Source of the DNA: Thermococcus sp. CX2
GTDB lineage: Archaea; Methanobacteriota_B; Thermococci; Thermococcales; Thermococcaceae
Assembly (NCBI RefSeq): GCF_012027555.1
Contig: NZ_SNUQ01000008.1
Span: 1 to 35,966 of the forward strand
DNA: 35,966 nucleotides
Direction of reading: 5' to 3'
Shown here: piece by piece, positions 32,261 through 35,966 of the stretch
How positions within the stretch are numbered: position 1 is the first letter of the stretch
Layout: the number at the start of each line of letters is the position of its first letter
Made by a program: the position numbers and the translations under genes
The notes under the pieces: model-generated
What the model was told of the DNA's origin: nothing
What the model saw: the letters and a program-made list of their open reading frames with translations, nothing else
The model's database searches: none

Positions 32261-33511
32261 TCACTCCTTCAAACCTCCGACGGTTAGACCGCTCCGTATG
32301 TAGTTCTGGGCAAGCATGAACATCACGAAGACTGGCAGCGCGAAGAGCAGCGCCGCCGCGGCGAAGTAGCTCCAGTCTATTCCCCTGCCGATTCCTCCCA
32401 TGAGGAGGTATATCCACACTGAGAGGGGCTGGTTCTTTTCGGTTAGAAGCAGGCTCGCTAAGATGAACTCCGTCCAGCCGCCTATGAAGGCGAATATCGC
32501 CACGGTGGCTATTCCTGGTAATGCCATCGGCAGGAGGACGTGTCTTATAATCTGCAGATAGCTCGCGCCATCTACCAGTGCCGCCTCGTCGAAGTCGGGG
32601 CTTATGGAGTCGATGTATCCCTTGAGGAGCCAGGTGTTAAAGGGAACGCTTCCGGCGGCATAGATGAAAGACAGCACCGGCAGCTTGTCGTATAGGCCGA
32701 GCTTGACTATCATACCGTAGAGGGCTATCAACCCGGCTATGCCGAGACCCCCTGCAACCTGCGTGAACATCAGGTAGAAGTACAGAATGTGATCCCTGCC
32801 GAAGAACTGCATCCTTGAGAATGCGTAGGCCGCTGGAACGACGAATATCAGTGACAGGAGGACTGTCAGCGTGGCCAGCAGGAGGCTGTTCTTCAGGTAG
32901 CCGAAGAACACCGAGTTGACGAACTTTCCGACCACCGTGAACTCGACGGTTCCCGTGTTCCTGAGCACGACGTACTTTTCCATTGGCCCCGAGACTGAAA
33001 TCCCGTTGACGTCTCCGCCCGTTAGCTCGACCCCCCTGATTATTCCGAAGCCTATGCTCCCGTCGTCGTTGACCCTGGTCAGGACGAAGAGTCCCCTTAC
33101 GTCCCCTTTAAGCACCCCCTGGACGTTCTCCGTTGTGGAAACGTCGAAGATGATGCCAGAAATGGGTATTTCAAACTTCAGTCCAGTGAACGGTCCGTAC
33201 TTAATCGTCCCCGTAAGCTTTCCGTTGTCTAGGTAGAGCTTTCCGCCCTCTATTCTCACCTGTCCCTCGATGGTTCCCGTAAAGTTCTCGCTTACCTTGC
33301 TTCCTTTGAATCCGAAGAGCACCTCCCTGTAGGCATCGAGCGTAACGTTCCTCGGGATGAGCTCAATTTTTGTTGTTGCGAGCGTTGCGGCTGGTTTTAT
33401 CGACACGGTGAATATGTAGTACACTGGGAAGAGAATGATGAACATTATGAAGATGGCCGCGAGGGTGAGGATGAAGCTCTTGATTATCTCCTTTCTCTTT
33501 TGGCCCATCAT
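32261..33511 (-). CDS. malG: Maltodextrin ABC transporter permease MalG with an extracytoplasmic insertion
   Basis: A 416-residue permease of the CUT1 family, well above the usual 280 or so. Helix 1 is near residues 12-34. Then PAATLATTKIELIPRNVTLD is the normal MalG periplasmic start. About 130 residues of beta-rich, Gly-rich sequence (about 65-200) are inserted before helix 2. The remaining helices and the EAA loop EAALVDGASYLQIIRHVLLP are canonical. The malF stop overlaps its start by four bases. The inserted domain resembles in role the large P2 loop of E. coli MalF, but sits in the partner subunit. Confidence 0.92.
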   Translation of the reverse strand: MMGQKRKEIIKSFILTLAAIFIMFIILFPVYYIFTVSIKPAATLATTKIELIPRNVTLDAYREVLFGFKGSKVSENFTGTIEGQVRIEGGKLYLDNGKLTGTIKYGPFTGLKFEIPISGIIFDVSTTENVQGVLKGDVRGLFVLTRVNDDGSIGFGIIRGVELTGGDVNGISVSGPMEKYVVLRNTGTVEFTVVGKFVNSVFFGYLKNSLLLATLTVLLSLIFVVPAAYAFSRMQFFGRDHILYFYLMFTQVAGGLGIAGLIALYGMIVKLGLYDKLPVLSFIYAAGSVPFNTWLLKGYIDSISPDFDEAALVDGASYLQIIRHVLLPMALPGIATVAIFAFIGGWTEFILASLLLTEKNQPLSVWIYLLMGGIGRGIDWSYFAAAALLFALPVFVMFMLAQNYIRSGLTVGGLKE

Positions 33512-34407
33512 CCCTTGGCACCCTCCTGGAGTTTGGTTATCCTAACGTTGACGTACATGTACACCGCCAGCACAAGGGTCGCTATTATCATCACCGCCGC
33601 TGCCCTTCCGTAGTGGGGTGCTGCACCGAATGCCTTCCTGAAGCCGTAGAGCAGTATGAACTTGTCCTCGAAGAGGCCCGCGTTGTAGATATAGGGCACC
33701 ATGAAGTACTGGAAGCTTGCCGCCGATGTGAGGATGGTGGCGAAGGCAATAGGCTTGCCGACTATTGGGAGAACGACGTGCCGGAGCCTCTGCCAGTAGC
33801 TGGCCCCATCTATGATGGCCGCCTCGACCAGTGTGCTTGGAACGGACTGCAGGGCGGCGGTTATGACGGTTATCATGAAGGGATACGCCAACCACACCTC
33901 AATTATGTTGAGCGCTACAATGCCCCAGAAAGGGTCGTTCGTCCAGTTGGGGAGGGTACTCACGCCGATCGATTTGAGAATCTGATTAATAGGACCAAAA
34001 ACCGGATCAAACATAAACCTCCAAACGGTGACCGAGAAGAGGAGCGGTAGGGCCCATGGGATTATCAGGAGCGACCTGTAGATCATCTTGCCCTTGACGT
34101 ACTTGCTGTTGTAGAGCAGGCTGAGGAAGGTTCCCACAAGAACCTTGAGGGTAACGCTCGTTGCGACGAATATCCACGTCCACATAAAGGCGCTTCTGAA
34201 CTTCTCGTCGCTGAGTATCCACCTGAAGTTTTCGAGGCCGACGAATTTGAGCGGCTCGGTGTCAGGGGCCTGAATCGGGAAGTTCCCGAGCTGGGCATTT
34301 GTGAAGGCGAGGTAAACCGAGTAAACTATCGGCCACAGGTTGAAGAGGAGGAACGCTGCCATTCCTGGCAGAATAAGGAACAAAGCAATCGTAGTGATCT
34401 TCTTCAT
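33508..34407 (-). CDS. malF: Maltodextrin ABC transporter permease MalF
   Basis: A permease of 299 residues with six predicted helices. It starts with KKITTIALFLILPGMAAFLL, followed by the short periplasmic loop that includes FVGLENFRWIL. The EAA loop EAAIIDGASYWQRLRHVVLP is near residue 198. ATG 34407 was chosen because GGAGGGGAT lies directly upstream. It lacks the large P2 domain of enteric MalF. It is separated from malE by 39 bases and overlaps malG by four, consistent with tight subunit coupling. Confidence 0.93.
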   Translation of the reverse strand: MKKITTIALFLILPGMAAFLLFNLWPIVYSVYLAFTNAQLGNFPIQAPDTEPLKFVGLENFRWILSDEKFRSAFMWTWIFVATSVTLKVLVGTFLSLLYNSKYVKGKMIYRSLLIIPWALPLLFSVTVWRFMFDPVFGPINQILKSIGVSTLPNWTNDPFWGIVALNIIEVWLAYPFMITVITAALQSVPSTLVEAAIIDGASYWQRLRHVVLPIVGKPIAFATILTSAASFQYFMVPYIYNAGLFEDKFILLYGFRKAFGAAPHYGRAAAVMIIATLVLAVYMYVNVRITKLQEGAKG

Positions 34408-34446
34408 CCCAATCCCCTCCAAAAAGGTGGGAAAAGAGGAGAGGCA

Positions 34447-35856
<1,410 letters not shown>

Positions 35857-35867
35857 CTATGTGCTGA

Positions 35868-35875
35868 TTTATAAC
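35868..35875 (+). promoter_or_regulatory. TATA element of the divergent truncated gene
   Basis: TTTATAAC is centred 24 bp before the ATG at 35895, so the transcript would be leaderless or nearly so. Confidence 0.5.
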
Positions 35876-35894
35876 ACACGCACATTATAGGAAC

Positions 35895-35966
35895 ATGGGG
35901 AAAAAGGGAGACATCAGTGAACTGAAGCGAGCACTAAGAACGACCACGGTTCCAGCGGGAGGTATC
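35895..35966 (+). CDS. Start of a divergent gene of unknown function (3' truncated)
   Basis: Only 24 codons are inside the window, starting MGKKGDISELKRALRTTT and ending at the window edge. A TATA box at leaderless spacing supports the start. I do not recognise the N-terminus. Its promoter region is shared with the maltodextrin operon and carries the TGM-like site, so it may be co-regulated with sugar metabolism. Confidence 0.5.
   Translation, partial: MGKKGDISELKRALRTTTVPAGGI

Noticed and set aside
30971..32287. 438-codon plus-strand open frame opposite the amylopullulanase gene
   Set aside because: It is a shadow of the catalytic domain coding strand, Val/Leu-rich and without start signals or domains.

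Overview
The window comes from a hyperthermophilic archaeon of the order Thermococcales, most probably the genus Thermococcus. The evidence is GGTGA/GGGGGTG ribosome-binding sites, archaeal TATA boxes, heterodimeric DNA primase genes priL-priS, an archaeal RNase P RNA, UPF0146 and UPF0216 proteins, and a maltodextrin operon that contains a GH57 amylopullulanase with a CGP-CTERM-like tail. Gene order resembles what I remember of the T. kodakarensis chromosome between its dipeptide-transport and maltodextrin loci. That comparison is from memory and was not computed. No CRISPR array, insertion sequence, integrase, tRNA or rRNA gene was seen.

Region 1 (1-6058, plus strand) starts with the last codons of a Thr-linked, membrane-anchored protein, probably a solute-binding protein. 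An oligopeptide/dipeptide ABC transporter follows (dppB, dppC, dppD, dppF), then a small two-helix membrane protein and NH3-dependent NAD synthetase. Region 2 (6068-10815) has an EamA exporter converging on glutamine synthetase (glnA), then UPF0216, a small membrane protein and a large secreted, membrane-anchored protein. Region 3 (10862-14246) holds the RNase P RNA gene, whose 3' end overlaps the convergent EamA gene that closes the minus-strand priL-priS-EamA operon. Region 4 (14382-20475) contains a KaiC-like ATPase, a secreted multi-Cys protein overlapping a TctA-family permease, a conserved hypothetical, an RlmI-type RNA methyltransferase with a candidate structured RNA just behind it, a small AT-rich membrane protein and an RlmF/METTL16-like methyltransferase.

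Region 5 (20512-24049, minus strand) looks like a peptide-use group: OPT-family transporter, a stand-alone PqqD-like protein and an M20 peptidase. Region 6 (24419-27038) has a metallo-beta-lactamase-fold hydrolase converging on a phosphoglucosamine/phosphomannomutase, then UPF0146. Region 7 (27071-35790, minus strand) is a complete maltodextrin uptake and breakdown operon in transcription order malE, malF, malG, apu, malK. It is headed by a Thermococcales-glycolytic-motif-like operator shared with a divergent gene that runs off the window.

The main theme is import of peptides and maltodextrins, joined to nitrogen assimilation and cofactor synthesis, beside core DNA primase and RNase P genes. 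I see no clearly foreign island. The best candidates for undescribed biology are the structured RNA behind the RlmI-type gene, the secreted-protein/TctA pair, the orphan PqqD protein in the peptide cluster, and large extracytoplasmic insertions in one permease of each ABC importer.
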